From positions 97,919,189 to 97,983,188 of the forward strand of contig OV884009.1 of the NCBI GenBank assembly GCA_930367205.1: 64,000 nt of DNA, written 5' to 3'. The translations under genes and the position numbers were made by a program. Below are positions 22,375 through 34,576 of this stretch, piece by piece (position 1 is the first letter of the stretch; each line of letters starts with the position of its first letter). The DNA comes from Acanthosoma haemorrhoidale (lineage: Eukaryota; Arthropoda; Insecta; Hemiptera; Acanthosomatidae). The notes beneath the pieces are model-generated. The model was not told where the DNA came from, ran no database searches, and saw only the letters and a list, made by a program, of their open reading frames with translations.

Positions 22375-23505
22375 ACTTTTTACCTCTGTGACCTGGCAGT
22401 GTGGCTAGCAATGCTATTGATGTGTTTATTTACTTTCAATGCTTAGAAATAGCAGTTGTTGGATGGATTTTACTGTGTTTGTTGGTATATGTAATGACTT
22501 ATGTATATGTAATGGTATACCGATATGACTTGCCGAGGTATGATGCATACCTACTGGTACATACGAGTCTAAGTTCGCTGTCCCTTTTTGCTAATCCCAT
22601 CGGTATTGAAATAGTAAACAGTCGCTTTTCGGATTCCGATGCGGCAGTGTAGGTCGAGTCAGACCGAGGTAACAACAACACATTGATCAATCACTTGACC
22701 TTACATTTTGAAAGTTTACAGTAAGTTTAGTACTTTTTCCTGGAAAGTACCTGATGTAATGGCGTATCGCCTGAGTTGTGCATTCTATGATGCATTTGTC
22801 AATTGTCAGCTGGCCTGTGTTTACTTTATTTGTGGCATGAAAGAACTACCAGTATAGTTATTATTTGAGAACTTGAATTTGAAAAGTATTCTGACAGTTT
22901 TAGGCCTTTTACAAACAGCTTGTGTCTCTCATATTATTTTATTATTATTATTAATATATCTTACTCCCTCGTGTTATATGTTTCCATTATTATGTGTTTA
23001 TTACGTTCATGACATGAGTGTCATTATTGTTCATTTAGTTGAGCAGTTTGAAGTAAACAAAAGGTATATTGTGAATAATCAAGTAAAGTTTCTTTCTCTT
23101 GAATCTGAATAGCAATGTATAACACAAAACCCTATACAATGGTAATATTTTTTATGCATCACGAACTGATGCCGCCTTACGGTTCCTTTTACAGAGTCTC
23201 AGGGACGCGACACATTGTCAGGAAGTCCGAATGGGCGTGGCAGCATGGACCAATAAGCAGAGCCGGATATGCAAGAATACGCTACCACCATCGTCATCAG
23301 CATCGCCGCACCTTGGTCTCGAGGGAGCCAACCTTCTTGCTATCTTACGTTTTATAGTACCTTTAATAGTTATCCGAATCATTCCAGTGTTTCTATTATG
23401 AATCCTGACCCGGCTATTTATGATACCTCATTCTCCCAGGTATATACTTTATATCCAAAACCGAATAAATGTTCAAGAAATTTATTTTAAAACATTTTTA
23501 CAGAA
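22375..23505 (+). repeat. G1 3' untranslated region and probable LTR
   Basis: Follows the G1 integrase and aligns with 60056-61089 behind the second copy. Shared blocks include ATGCTATTGATGTGTTTATT, AAGTATTCTGACA, ATATGTTTCCATTATTATG, GGACGCGACACATTG and CCTTCTTGCTATC (23332-23344 and 61077-61089). Exact LTR limits cannot be set because neither copy keeps its other end. Open frames here (22401-22652, 22873-23112 and others) are not supported as genes. Confidence 0.65.
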
Positions 23506-23524
23506 ATTTCAGGTAACAGGTGAG

Positions 23525-24500
23525 TGACAGCCTCAAGTCCTCAAGGGATTTTCTACTGTACGACTACTAGCCACAACCTATTGGTTCATATCCTCCCACG
23601 TCTCTACTGACCTCTTGTGTTCTTAACTCGTGTAAGTTAATATGAAGCGGGGGAACCCTCCTTCAGGTCACACCTGCCGTCTTACATACACGTCTGCCAA
23701 GCTCGTCTCACATGTGCTCTATAGCATTTAAATTCGGGCCACCTCAAACTCCGTATACCTGCATTATAGAAGTATTGTAAAACCAACCTTGCCACGTATG
23801 GTTGCGCATTATCCTGCATGAAAATGAAATATTAACTAAGGGATTCCCACATACTATTCGGCTATAAGAGAAGGTCTGTGGAACAGTTGGGGTGTCACTT
23901 CCTTCACATGCGAAAGAGGAAGCGGAGTCTTGGGAAGTCCAGTAGTGCCTGATGAAGAGCACTGATAAAGATCACTGAACCACCTTCTCTCCCAATGAAT
24001 TTTTCCAGTCACATTACACTCAGCGCTCACCAGGCCTTCGGTAAACACTCATCTGCCATCTGGCGTATTATAAGAAACCGGCACTCATCTGAAAACAGCA
24101 GGCTGCTACATTCACTTTCAGTTTACATAAAGTATTCCAGAGAGAATTCCGAACGAGCTCTACGATGTTCCTTGGTCAACAATCCCCCTAACTCTGTAGG
24201 TTTAAATTCACTTCATATATTGCTGCTCCTCGAGTTGTACGAAGAAGTGGAACAGCCTCACTAACAGTTGAAAACCGAATCGGAAGCGTGGCTGGTACAA
24301 TAAACATTCATCTCCAGGCTTTGTCAATAGCGGCCGACCTAAACTGTGCCTGAGTGTGCACAAACCTCCCTCACGGTAACATGTAATTGCACTCCGGATA
24401 GCAGTTTCAGCTATACCCAATTCACGCGTTGGGTATCTTTGATTTATACCGTCTTCCACTTAACCACAATACGGGGTTTTTGCTCAACGGTCAGAACCAT
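23525..24500 (-). pseudogene. Tc1-like transposase pseudogene, copy A
   Basis: Starts MVLTVEQKPRIVVKW. A helix-turn-helix-like stretch follows in another frame (TRELGIAETAIRSAI, then REGG). The catalytic region shows GREGGSV and then FMQDNAQPYVARLVLQ, with the second catalytic Asp in QDN. After WP the frame is shifted and shortened; the region with the third acidic residue is readable only in the next frame (PNLNAIEH, then a TGA where Trp-Asp is usual). That TGA is also in copy B, so the shared ancestor was already defective. Confidence 0.8.
23886..23960 (-). repeat. Jockey-1 tail fragment captured inside Tc1 copy A
   Basis: TCACTTCCTTCACATGCGAA, a GGAAGCGGAGTCTTGGGAAG block and CCAGTAG-GCCTGATGAAGAGC match the Jockey-1 tail at 35669-35735 and 3795-3900. 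The piece interrupts the transposase between GREGGSV and the C-terminal catalytic part. Confidence 0.75.
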
Positions 24501-24557
24501 TTTTTTTATTACTTTTTTAGTTAGCTAGCTAAATTTTTAAAGACCAGTTACACAACA

Positions 24558-24837
24558 ATTCACAATAGAGAATGGAGATAAATGATGATAAAAGTTTTAG
24601 TTTTTTTTTTTACCAATAACATACAGGATAACATGAGGTAAATAAGGCCCTTTAGTGAAAAGAAAACAAGACACTTCCTTTAAAAAATTATTTTTTAATA
24701 TTCTTTTTATTAAATTGCCTTTTTTTTTTTAATTACTTTTAGAACGAATTTTCATTAGAGAGCCACTTTTTTAGTGGGGCAGTGCAGTTAATTATTGATA
24801 CGTAATCATGCTTGCTCAAGTTGGCTGCACTTACATT
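24558..24837. other. AT-rich spacer
   Basis: No gene supported. Ends at the poly(T) run that marks the tail of the next element. Confidence 0.4.
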
Positions 24838-25540
24838 TTTTTTTTTTTTTTTTTTACTTATCTCTCAACTGGAAATATAGGATGTAGGAAAAATAAAGGA
24901 AATTATTTGGGATGATGGGTGCCTTTCACTAAGGGGAGTCCCAATTGAAGGAAGTATGAGAAGGATATGGGGTGTGGGATACCTAAAAAGAGGCGGGTGG
25001 ATTCGGGAAGGTAGTGAGAGTCTATCTATGGTGGAGTCTAGGGGTACTAGGCATTGGTTTGAAGTCGGCCAGGTCACACCTGGCCTCGACCCCTGTAGGG
25101 TGCTGCACTGAGTCGGCCTATCGGCCGGGGAATCGTCCTACCCTGAGCAGGTAGAAGGGGTATTCTTGCTTCGGTTGAGTCGGCCTTTATCTGGGTGTTG
25201 GTCGTTCAGTCCCCATCAGGGGGCTCGGGTTAGATCACGTCTATTATTCTCCAGGCTTCTGCGGTCCAGCAGTGCTTCCATCGGACGGGCATTGGTGGTG
25301 GTTGAAGGTTGGAGAAGATTGGGTTGTGGCAGTGTTGCAATGAGTCGAAAAATTTGATGTGTCGTCTCTTGATGAAATCTTGAATTGTGAGCACTTTTTT
25401 TCGTGGATGTCGTTTGCCTTCATTCGGTGGAACAGGTTATGTGTGAGGGAGGCACGGAGAACTCTGTTCTAACATTGCTGGAGCGTTTTTAGAGTGTTAA
25501 GAGCACTTACATGAGGTCATTAAATAAAATCTCAATGTGA
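24838..25540 (-). mobile_element. 5'-truncated LINE tail with poly(A)
   Basis: The T-run at about 24838-24855 is a poly(A) tail on the minus strand. Upstream of it (25540 to about 25300) one frame reads like the C-terminus of a Jockey-type reverse transcriptase (NRVLRASLTHNLFHRMKAND then IHEKKCSQF). About 440 bp of GC-richer 3' untranslated sequence follows. It differs from both Jockey-1 and Jockey-2. A perfect 19-nt inverted repeat (GGCCAGGT-CAC-ACCTGGCC, 25067-25085) lies in that region. Confidence 0.6.
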
Positions 25541-26108
25541 AATTTAATGATAACGGGAGACTGTGAGTGCATTTTTCATTTACCTAAGCCGATTCTCTAA
25601 AAAACTTGCACTCATATCTAATTCCATGGCTAATTATAAACTCTTACTTTTAATTAAATATAGTTAAATCTAAACTCAGGGCCTAGCATTATTATTGTAT
25701 TCAATGGAAGGCCCATGGAGAGTGTATGAGTAGATTATAATAATACGTTACAAACAATTTAAAGTACTAATGGTCAGTTAGACCAGTAAAACTCATCATA
25801 GATTGAGTGACTAACCAATTAATTATTATCAGGTAAAGTTGTAGGCATTTTAATTAAGATTTGATGATGATATAGTGGAGGTGTAGAGTGTTAAATGAAT
25901 GGCGTTGTTGAGATGAGCTAGGTGGAGCCATGCGCATTAGATCCTCATCAATCATTTCACACTGTTGCTCAGCCGTGCCCCTTACATAGTTACATTATTC
26001 CAGCGTCCATCGACTTACACCAACTTTTTCACTATGGCTTAAAAAAATCCTACTTTGGTTCTCAGTCCCTATAAGCCTTAGATTCATTGGCCACACCATT
26101 TTTTCCAA
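25541..26108. other. AT-rich spacer
   Basis: No gene or repeat supported. Confidence 0.4.
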
Positions 26109-26111
26109 CTA

Positions 26112-26636
26112 CAGTAAAACCTCGCGATTATTCTGGGTCGAAATTTTTTTTTTGTAAATACAAAATATGTATACCTACGTATTCTAGCATTTCCCAAAGC
26201 GATAGTTTGGACATGAAGCCGATTCATTTGATTCGACCATAGAAAAAGTGACTACAGATCAAGTACTAGAGACAGTTGGCCAGTTTATCACCTATTTTGA
26301 ATATAGAAATTATGAATATGGAAAAATTATATAATGCAGATCTGTAACATTAATGTATTTTAGTTGGTAGTAGCAAAAAAGGCAGCAGAAAACCCAAATT
26401 TGAGAGTAAAAAAACAAAAACTGAAAATAGAATACAACATATTTTAACTTAGATGCGTAAGCATTATATATTTGTATATTTTCTCTATACATGTATGTAC
26501 ATATGTAATTTTTGAAAATAATAATTTACTTGTGAAATGAAAATTGATTTTTTTTGTTTACTTACATCAAAAACGTGATTTTTTGATTATCCGGGGATAC
26601 TCTGCAATCCTTACCCCGGATAATGAAGGTTGTGAA
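26112..26636. mobile_element. Pogo/Tigger-like MITE, about 525 bp
   Basis: The left end CAGTAAAACCTCGCGATTAT resembles the inverted repeats of pogo-group elements. At the right end CCGGATAATGAAGGTTGTGA is an imperfect inverted partner, bounded by TA-like sites. No transposase lies between; the short frame at 26310-26492 shows no motif. A further internal copy of the end motif (GATTATCCGGGG) occurs at 26584-26595. Confidence 0.55.
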
Positions 26637-27130
26637 TATATCAAAAATATTTTGTCCTACGGTATCAGTAACAATGATACTGTCGTATTGAAATGTTAAA
26701 GGCACAGTTGGCCACTCAACCCAAACTACATTGATTAGATTTTTAGTAGACCGTAGTCTAGTGAGGACCGATCCTAGGCTTGCACAGCCATTATTTTTTT
26801 TAACACGGGATGAGACTGGTCGGAGCTAACTTAGGTTAGTGAGGATGAAAGAACAGCTACTAAGGATAAAAGTGGCAAAGGCGATAAATGTTAGGTAGGT
26901 AAGACCTAGCGCTGGTCACACCAGCTCCACCTACCACCATCTATGGTGGCAACCTTCAGCCAGCTCTGCCTCTTCATGGGGTGTTAGGCCAAGGGTTTTT
27001 TTCAATTTTTGATTCGCATCAGCCCGGTTAAAGGTTTCTCTTTCTGCCACCCCTGTTTTCATCGGAAATTCCAACTTCGTCACGTTACTCTTCTTTGAAT
27101 GGTGAATAAGGTTAGGTCACAGTAATCTAT
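26637..27130. other. Spacer before satellite array
   Basis: No gene supported. A partly palindromic GC-richer patch lies at about 26885-26960. Confidence 0.35.
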
Positions 27131-30100
27131 CATATTGCATCAGGTATTTTACTCACTCTGTAGCTAACCTTTCTACACGTCATATATCTCTTCACATTGG
27201 CGCTTGGCACATGTTCTCCTGGAGCATTTTGAGCCCTGATATTGCATCAAGTATTTTACTCACTCAGTTGGCAGCCTTCGTGGATGTCATATATCTCCTC
27301 GCACTGGCGCTTGGCACTAGTTCTGTGGGATCATTTTGAGACCTGATGTTGCATCAAGTATTTTACTCACTCAGTTGGCAGCCTTCGTGGATGTCATATA
27401 TCTCCTCGCACTGGAGCTTGGCACATGTTCTCCTGGAGCATTTTGAGCCCAGATATTGCATCAAGTATTTTACTCACTCAGTTGGCAGCCTTCGTGGATG
27501 TCATATATCTCCTCGCACTGGCGCTTGGAACTAGTTCTGTGGGAACATTTAGAGACCTGATGTTGCATCAAGTATTTTACTCACTCAGTTGGCAGCCTTC
27601 GTGGATGTCGTATATTTCCTCGCACTGGAGCTTGGCACATGTTCTCCTGGAGCATTTCGAGCCCTGATATAGCATCAAGTATTTTACTCACTCAGTTAGC
27701 AGCCTTCGTGGATGTCATATATCTCCTCGCACTGGCGCTAGGCACTAGTTCTGTGGGATCATTTTGAGACCTGATGTTGCATCAAGTATTTTACTCACTC
27801 AGTTGGCAGCCTTCGTGGATATCATATATCTCCTCGCACTGGCGCTTGGCACTAGTTCTGTGGGATCATTTTGAGACCTGATGTTGCATCAAGTATTTTA
27901 CTCACTCAGTTAGCAGCCTTCGTGGATGTCATATATCTCCTCGCACTGGCGCTAGGCACTAGTTCTGTGGGATCATTTTGAGACCTGATGTTGCATCAAG
28001 TATTTTACTCACTCAGTTGGCAGCCTTCGTGGATGTTATATATCTCCTCGCACTGGCGCTTGGCACTAGTTCCTTGGGATTATTTTGAGCCCTGATGTTG
28101 CATCAAGTATTTTACTCACTCAGTTGGCAGCCTTCGTGGATGTCATATATCTCCTCGCACTGGCGCTTGGCACTAGTTCTGTGGGATCATTTTGAGACCT
28201 GATGTTGCATCAAGTATTTTACTCACTCAGTTGGCAGCCTTCGTGGATGTCATATATCTCCTCGCACTGGTGCTTGGCACTAGTTCCTTGGGATTATTTT
28301 GAGCCCTGATGTTGCATCAAGTATTTTACTCACTCAGTTGGCAGCCTTCGTGGATGTCGTATATCTCCTCGCACTGGCGCTTGGCACTAGTTCTGTGGGA
28401 TCATTTTGAGACCTGATGTTGCATCAAGTATTTTACTCACTCAGTTGGCAGCCTTCGTGGATGTCATATATCTCCTCGCACTGGAGCTTGGCACATGTTC
28501 TCCTGGAGCATTTTGAGCCCTGATATTGCATCAAGTATTTTACTCACTCAGTTGGCAGCCTTCGTGGATGTCGTATATCTCCTCGCACTGGCGCTTGGCA
28601 CTAGTTCTGTGGGATCATTTTGAGACCTGATGTTGCATCAAGTATTTTACTCACTCAGTTAGCAGCCTTCGTGGATGTCATATATCTCCTCGCACTAGCG
28701 CTTGGCACTAGTTCTGTGGGATCATTTTGAGACCTGATGTTGCATCAAGTATTTTACTCACTCAGTTGGCAGCCTTCGTGGATATCATATATCTCCTCGC
28801 ACTGGCGCTTGGCACTAGTTCCTTGGGATTATTTTGAGCCCTGATGTTGCATCAAGTATTTTACTCACTCTGTAGCTAACCTTTCTACACGTCATATATC
28901 TCTTCACATTGGCGCTTGGCACATGTTCTCCTGTAGCATTTTGAGCCCTGATATTGCATCAAGTATTTTACTCACTCAGTTGGGAGCCTTCGTGGATGTC
29001 ATATATCTCCTCGCACTGGCGCTTGGCACTAGTTCTGTGGGATCATTTTGAGCCCTTATGTTGCATCAAGTATTTTACTCACTCAGTTGGCAGCCTTCGT
29101 GGATGTCGTATATCTCCTCGCACTGGCGCTTGGCACTAGTTCTGTGGGATCATTTTGAGCCCTTATGTTGCATCAAGTATTTTACTCACTCAGTTGGCAG
29201 CCTTCGTGGATGTCATATATCTCCTCGCACTGGCGCTTGGCACTAGTTCTGTGGGATCATTTTGAGCCCTGATGTTGCATCAAGTATTTTACTCACTCAG
29301 TTGGCAGCCTTCGTGGATGTCGTATATCTTCTCGCACTGCCGCTTGACACTAGTTCTGTGGGATCATTTTGAGCCCTGATGTGGCATCAATTATTTTACT
29401 CACTCAGTTGGCAGCCTTCGTGGATGTCGTATATCTTCTCGCACTGCCGCTTGACACTAGTTCTGTGGGATCATTTTGAGCCCTGATGTGGCATCAATTA
29501 TTTTACTCACTCAGTTGGCAGCCTTCGTGGATGTCATATATCTCCTCGCACTGGCGCTTGGCACTAGTTCTGTGGGATCATTTTGAGCCCTGATGTTGCA
29601 TCAAGTATTTTACTCACTCAGTTGGCAGCCTTCGTGGATGTCGTATATCTTCTCGCACTGGCGCTTGGAACTAGTTCTGTGGGATCATTTTGATCCCTGA
29701 TATTGCATCAAGTATTTTACTCACTCTGTAGCTAACCTTGGTACACGTCGTATATCTCTTCACATTGGCGCTTGGCACATGTTCTCCTGGAGCATTTTGA
29801 GCCCTGATATTGCATCAAGTATTTTACTTACTCAATTGGCAGCCTTCGTGGATGTCATATATCTCCTTGCACTGGCGCTTGGAACTAGTTCTGTGGGATC
29901 ATTTTGAGCCCTGATGTTGCATCAAGTATTTTACTCACTCTGTAGCTAACCTTTCTACACGTCATATATCTCTTCACATTGGCGCTTGGCACATGTTCTC
30001 CTGTAGCATTTTGAGCCCTGATATTGCATCAAGTATTTTACTCACTCAGTTGGCAGCCTTCGTGGATGTCATATATCTCCTCGCACTGGCGCTTGGCACT

Positions 30101-31710
30101 AGTTCTGTGGGATCATTTTGAGCCCTGATGTTGCATCAAGTATTTTACTCACTCAGTTGGCAGCCTTCGTGGATGTCGTATATCTTCTCGCACTGCCGCT
30201 TGACACTAGTTCTGTGGGATCATTTTGAGCCCTGATGTGGCATCAAGTATTTTACTCACTCAGTTGGCAGCCTTCGTGGATGTCGTATATCTTCTCGCAC
30301 TGCCGCTTGACACTAGTTCTGTGGGATCATTTTGAGCCCTGATGTGGCATCAATTATTTTACTCACTCAGTTGGCAGCCTTCGTGGATGTCATATATCTC
30401 CTCGCACTGGCGCTTGGCACTAGTTCTGTGGGATCATTTTGAGCCCTGATGTTGCATCAAGTATTTTACTCACTCAGTTGGCAGCCTTCGTGGATGTCGT
30501 ATATCTTCTCGCACTGGCGCTTGGAACTAGTTCTGTGGGATCATTTTGAGCCCTGATGTTGCATCAAGTATTTTACTCACTCTGTAGCTAACCTTTCTAC
30601 ACGTCATATATCTCTTCACATTGGCGCTTGGCACATGTTCTCCTGTAGCATTTTGAGCCCTGATATTGCATCAAGTATTTTACTCACTCAGTTGGCAGCC
30701 TTCGTGGATGTCATATATCTCCTCGCACTGGCGCTTGGCACTAGTTCTGTGGGATCATTTTGAGCCCTGATGTTGCATCAAGTATTTTACTCACTCAGTT
30801 GGCAGCCTTCGTGGATGTCGTATATCTTCTCGCACTGCCGCTTGACACTAGTTCTGTGGGATCATTTTGAGCCCTGATGTGGCATCAAGTATTTTACTCA
30901 CTCAGTTGGCAGCCTTCGTGGATGTCGTATATCTTCTCGCACTGCCGCTTGACACTAGTTCTGTGGGATCATTTTGAGCCCTGATGTGGCATCAATTATT
31001 TTACTCACTCAGTTGGCAGCCTTCGTGGATGTCATATATCTCCTCGCACTGGCGCTTGGCACTAGTTCTGTGGGATCATTTTGAGCCCTGATGTTGCATC
31101 AAGTATTTTACTCACTCAGTTGGCAGCCTTCGTGGATGTCGTATATCTTCTCGCACTGGCGCTTGGAACTAGTTCTGTGGGATCATTTTGATCCCTGATA
31201 TTGCATCAAGTATTTTACTCACTCTGTAGCTAACCTTGGTACACGTCGTATATCTCTTCACATTGGCGCTTGGCACATGTTCTCCTGGAGCATTTTGAGC
31301 CCTGATATTGCATCAAGTATTTTACTTACTCAATTGGCAGCCTTCGTGGATGTCATATATCTCCTTGCACTGGCGCTTGGAACTAGTTCTGTGGGATCAT
31401 TTTGAGCCCTGATGTTGCATCAAGTATTTTACTCACTCTGTAGCTAACCTTTCTACACGTGATATATCTCTTCACATTGGCGCTTGGCACATGTTCTCCT
31501 GTAGCATTTTGAGCCCTGATATTGCATCAAGTATTTTACTCACTCAGTTGGCAGCCTTCGTGGATGTCGTATATCTTCTCGCACTGCCGCTTGACACTAG
31601 TTCTGTGGGATCATTTTGAGCCCTGATGTGGCATCAAGTATTTTACTCACTCAGTTGGCAGCCTTCGTGGATGTCGTATATCTCTTCGCATTGTCGCTTG
31701 GCACTTGTTA
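27131..31710. repeat. Satellite-like tandem array, about 43 units of ~107 bp
   Basis: A 4.6-kb array of 105-108 bp units, each with GCATCAAGTATTTTACTCAC, a GGCAGCCTTCGTGGATGTC block and TCATTTTGAGCCCTGAT. Two monomer types alternate. The common type has CAGTTGGCAGCC...CACTAGTTCTGTGGGATC. The rarer type has CTGTAGCTAACC...CACATGTTCTCCTG; its CTGTAGC starts are at 27158, 28870, 29726, 29940, 30582, 31224 and 31438. Spacings of 642 and 214 bp (six and two monomers) show higher-order repeats in the right half. As most units are not a multiple of three, the open frames (for example 27346-27534, 29058-29246) shift from unit to unit and are not genes. Confidence 0.97.
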
Positions 31711-32555
31711 TCGAGTGTGAGGCTCAATAGTGAAATCTAGTTTATCACTCGTCCCTTTGGTATGCTTTTTCTTTATTTTATCCAACTTTTACATAGAAGA
31801 GTTTACTTATTTTTAAATTTTAAAACAGTACTATTTAAATTAAATATACTTAACAAACATTTAATTTTTTTTAAATATGGATGGCTCACTCGCACGCTTT
31901 TCTGCTGTGAAATGTTTCCGAATACATTCGATATTGGTGATTGATTTGGTTGGAGGTGTGTTTTAGCTTGTATAAAGTACGAGACCAGGTTCCTTAAGTT
32001 AAGCGGACATTGTTCAGAAATAGAGCCGTTTATTGACGTGTTAAGGCAGCGGTTTCTAATGTATTCTTCTAAAAGAAATTGGTTTCTTGTAGCAGTTACG
32101 GGCTACATGATTAAATTCTAGACACCAATAACATTCCGTTAGTGTTTTTGTATTTATACCAGAAAATTACATTACTAAAATATTAAATATGCACTAGTTT
32201 TTAGTATTTTAATTTATTTTGGGGTGATAAAAATTAAAACAGGATAGTTTTGATTTAAAGTATGCAATAATTTCTCTATGATTATGCTATGTACAATTTA
32301 CCACGAAGAATTTGGGGTTCATTGTCTGGATTTCCACTTCATGCTCTTCTTCATCTGAAAGTTGATCGAAGCAATTAATTATCGGTTTATTGTGCTTTAC
32401 TTCTTTTAGCACAACTCCATTTTATAATGTTTCTACAAAGGGTCCTTGTCGATAATAAGTCTTTGGAACTAATTAGTACATAAATAGAACTGCTGTAGTT
32501 AAAATGAAAAATTAAGCTATAAATAAAACAAAACTTTTGAGAACATGAAGAACTA
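31711..32555. other. AT-rich spacer
   Basis: No gene supported. Frames 31762-31944 and 32387-32572 are low-complexity and unrecognised. Confidence 0.4.
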
Positions 32556-32559
32556 CTTG

Positions 32560-34576
32560 ACAGCTGGTCCAATCCAAAGAGAAATTACATGTTTGCTAGA
32601 GCAGGGAATTAGAAGAGAGCAACTTTCCTTGGTGAGTCTCAATGTTAGTGGTTCAGTCTAATAATCACATACGAAGGAGGCTGGTAGACTATTGCCAAAC
32701 GATAAACAGATACACGGAGTTAGAAGCATTTCCCTTTTTACGCATTTATGTTATTAGGAATAAAGTAGCGCCTTTAAAGGTTTACAGCTCCTTGGATTAA
32801 CATACTGCTTACCATCAAATTCCTATTAGGGAGGAGGATAAGACACACTGCATTTGAAGCGAGCGAGAGTCTGGCAATTCATTCGTATTCCATTTGGAGA
32901 AACAAATGATGTCTCAGCTTTCCAAAGGGTGATGACAGGCACTGTGAGAAAGGGAAATATTAAGGAAATAGAGGTTTTCTCAGACGATGTGACGGTTTGC
33001 GGGCTTACTCCAGAACATGGCTAGAATTTGCACAACTTCGTGAAAGAGTTATCGAAATATAACTTGACATTGGGCAGAGATAAATGCTCGTTTTCCACGA
33101 AGACCATAATTATTTTAGGCATGCCATCAGCCATGGATCGATAAAACCCTATCCTAAAAGACTTGGACCTCTTAGGGACCTTGCAGTCTTCAATGATGTC
33201 CGTTCTCCACGTAGAGAGCGTGAATATTGTGAGAGTGAATGTTTCCACATTTTCGAAATTTATTCCCAAATTCGATGACATATTAGTGCATTATGAGAGC
33301 CAATTTCTCTTCGATTTAGATGATATTTAAATATTTATAGAACTTGAAACTTGAAAACTTCTGCATTAGGGTCAACTGATGATGTCGCTAAATTCACAGT
33401 GAAAAATGATGCCTCCGATTTTGCAATAGGAGCTGTCCTATTACAAAATAAACATACCGTTGCATATTTTCACGATATTTATCAAAAATCGAAAATTGTG
33501 TTGCTTCTCCATTGAAAAGGAAGCATATGCAGTCGGGGAAGCTGACCATCGACCATAACTCTGTTGTAGTTTTTTTCACACCACTACAAACATCCAGGCA
33601 AATGACGAGCTCAGAATGGAACTATCTTCTTACCTTTCTTTGCCCTGGTGAGGGGAAATGAAATGGCAAATGCACTTTCCTGTGTCTGCTCTTCCACAAA
33701 TGGAAATTTATCTGAGCTGTCACCTCTACACGGATTTGCCTCCAGGGAATAAAATGACATGCTAGTGCAATACATGTTTGAGATCAATCCTCATTTTCAT
33801 AAGCATGAGGGTTGCCTGGGAGACACTCAACAGTTTGAAAGAGTCGACATGGATTTAAAATTCCCCTTGCCATCTACGATAAGGAACCATTACTGGCTAA
33901 TTACCGTCAATGAGTATTAGCGTTTTTCTGTTGCGTTCCCGGGCCTGGATATAACCTCGAATGTGCATTAAAACAGCTTTTTTCTATATTTGAGACACCT
34001 TCATGTATGCACTATGATGGAGGGACGAGCTCCACGTCACAATTCTGTATGCACTCTATGAAACGGGGAAGGGAAGCTCTACGTTCACATCGCATGGAAG
34101 ACCATCGAGTTGGCTCTGAGATCTGTCTGGACTTGGGGTATGGGAAGTAGTTTTGGATGAGACTCTGCATGCAATCGGATCCCTGCTGTCCACAGATATT
34201 TACACTTTTTCGCACGAAAGGAAGTTTAAATTCACAAGGAAGCCAAGCAATGGTACTGCTACCACTTCTTGGTAGCAACACCCCTGCCCTGTTGTAATGT
34301 AGAGGCCGGTAAGACATTCACAATAAGATCCACTGGTCGAGGAAGTATTTATTCTGTGAGTGAATCTAGAATATCAATTTCGATCAAATTCCTGACAGAA
34401 CAGAGACTAAAATATCTACAATACTACCTGGTCCTCCAGGCTCCATTTTAGAAATTACAGTTGAAGAGACTGGATCAACGATATCTGAAGATGTGCCAAT
34501 TCCAGAAATGCTACTAGTGGACAGTGACAATGGAAATGATGTTCTTTCCACTGATAGTACTCCCAGTACCGAGTGA
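32560..34576 (+). pseudogene. Ty3/Gypsy polyprotein relic, family G2
   Basis: A decayed pol region read in order across all three frames. Reverse transcriptase: IQREITCLLEQGI, DYCQTINRYTELEAFPF, then AYHQIPIREEDK; FSDD stands at the YXDD active site (about 32975), then LGRDKCSF. RNase H is suggested by the FTVKNDASDFAIGAVLLQNK block near 33400 and the KEAYAV block. Integrase: MDLKFPLPSTI...HYWLITVNEY near 33850-33910, then WKTIELALRS and WEVVLDETLHAIGSLL. It ends in an acidic tail and a stop at 34574-34576. About two kb of a roughly three-kb pol survives, with many stops and deletions around the second integrase Asp. Gag, protease and LTRs are not found. Confidence 0.85.

Larger units (their letters stand above)
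23525..24557 (-). mobile_element. Tc1/mariner-type transposon relic, copy A
   Basis: About 1.03 kb, aligned end to end with 55765-56805. On the minus strand it begins at a TIR-like TTGTTGTGTAACTGG. The transposase would start at the ATG at 24500 and run to about 23525, where the copy is truncated compared with copy B. Both copies contain a 75-bp piece resembling the Jockey-1 3' tail (23886-23960). Flanks differ between the copies, so these are independent insertions. Confidence 0.8.

Noticed and set aside
27346..27667. Open frames within the 107-bp array (also 28954-29246) looking like repeated proteins
   Set aside because: Most units are not a multiple of three, so the same sequence is read in different frames along the array; no start or domain is conserved.
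27131..31710. CRISPR-like direct repeats
   Set aside because: Units are contiguous with no unique spacers, and the sequence is eukaryotic; it is a tandem satellite.
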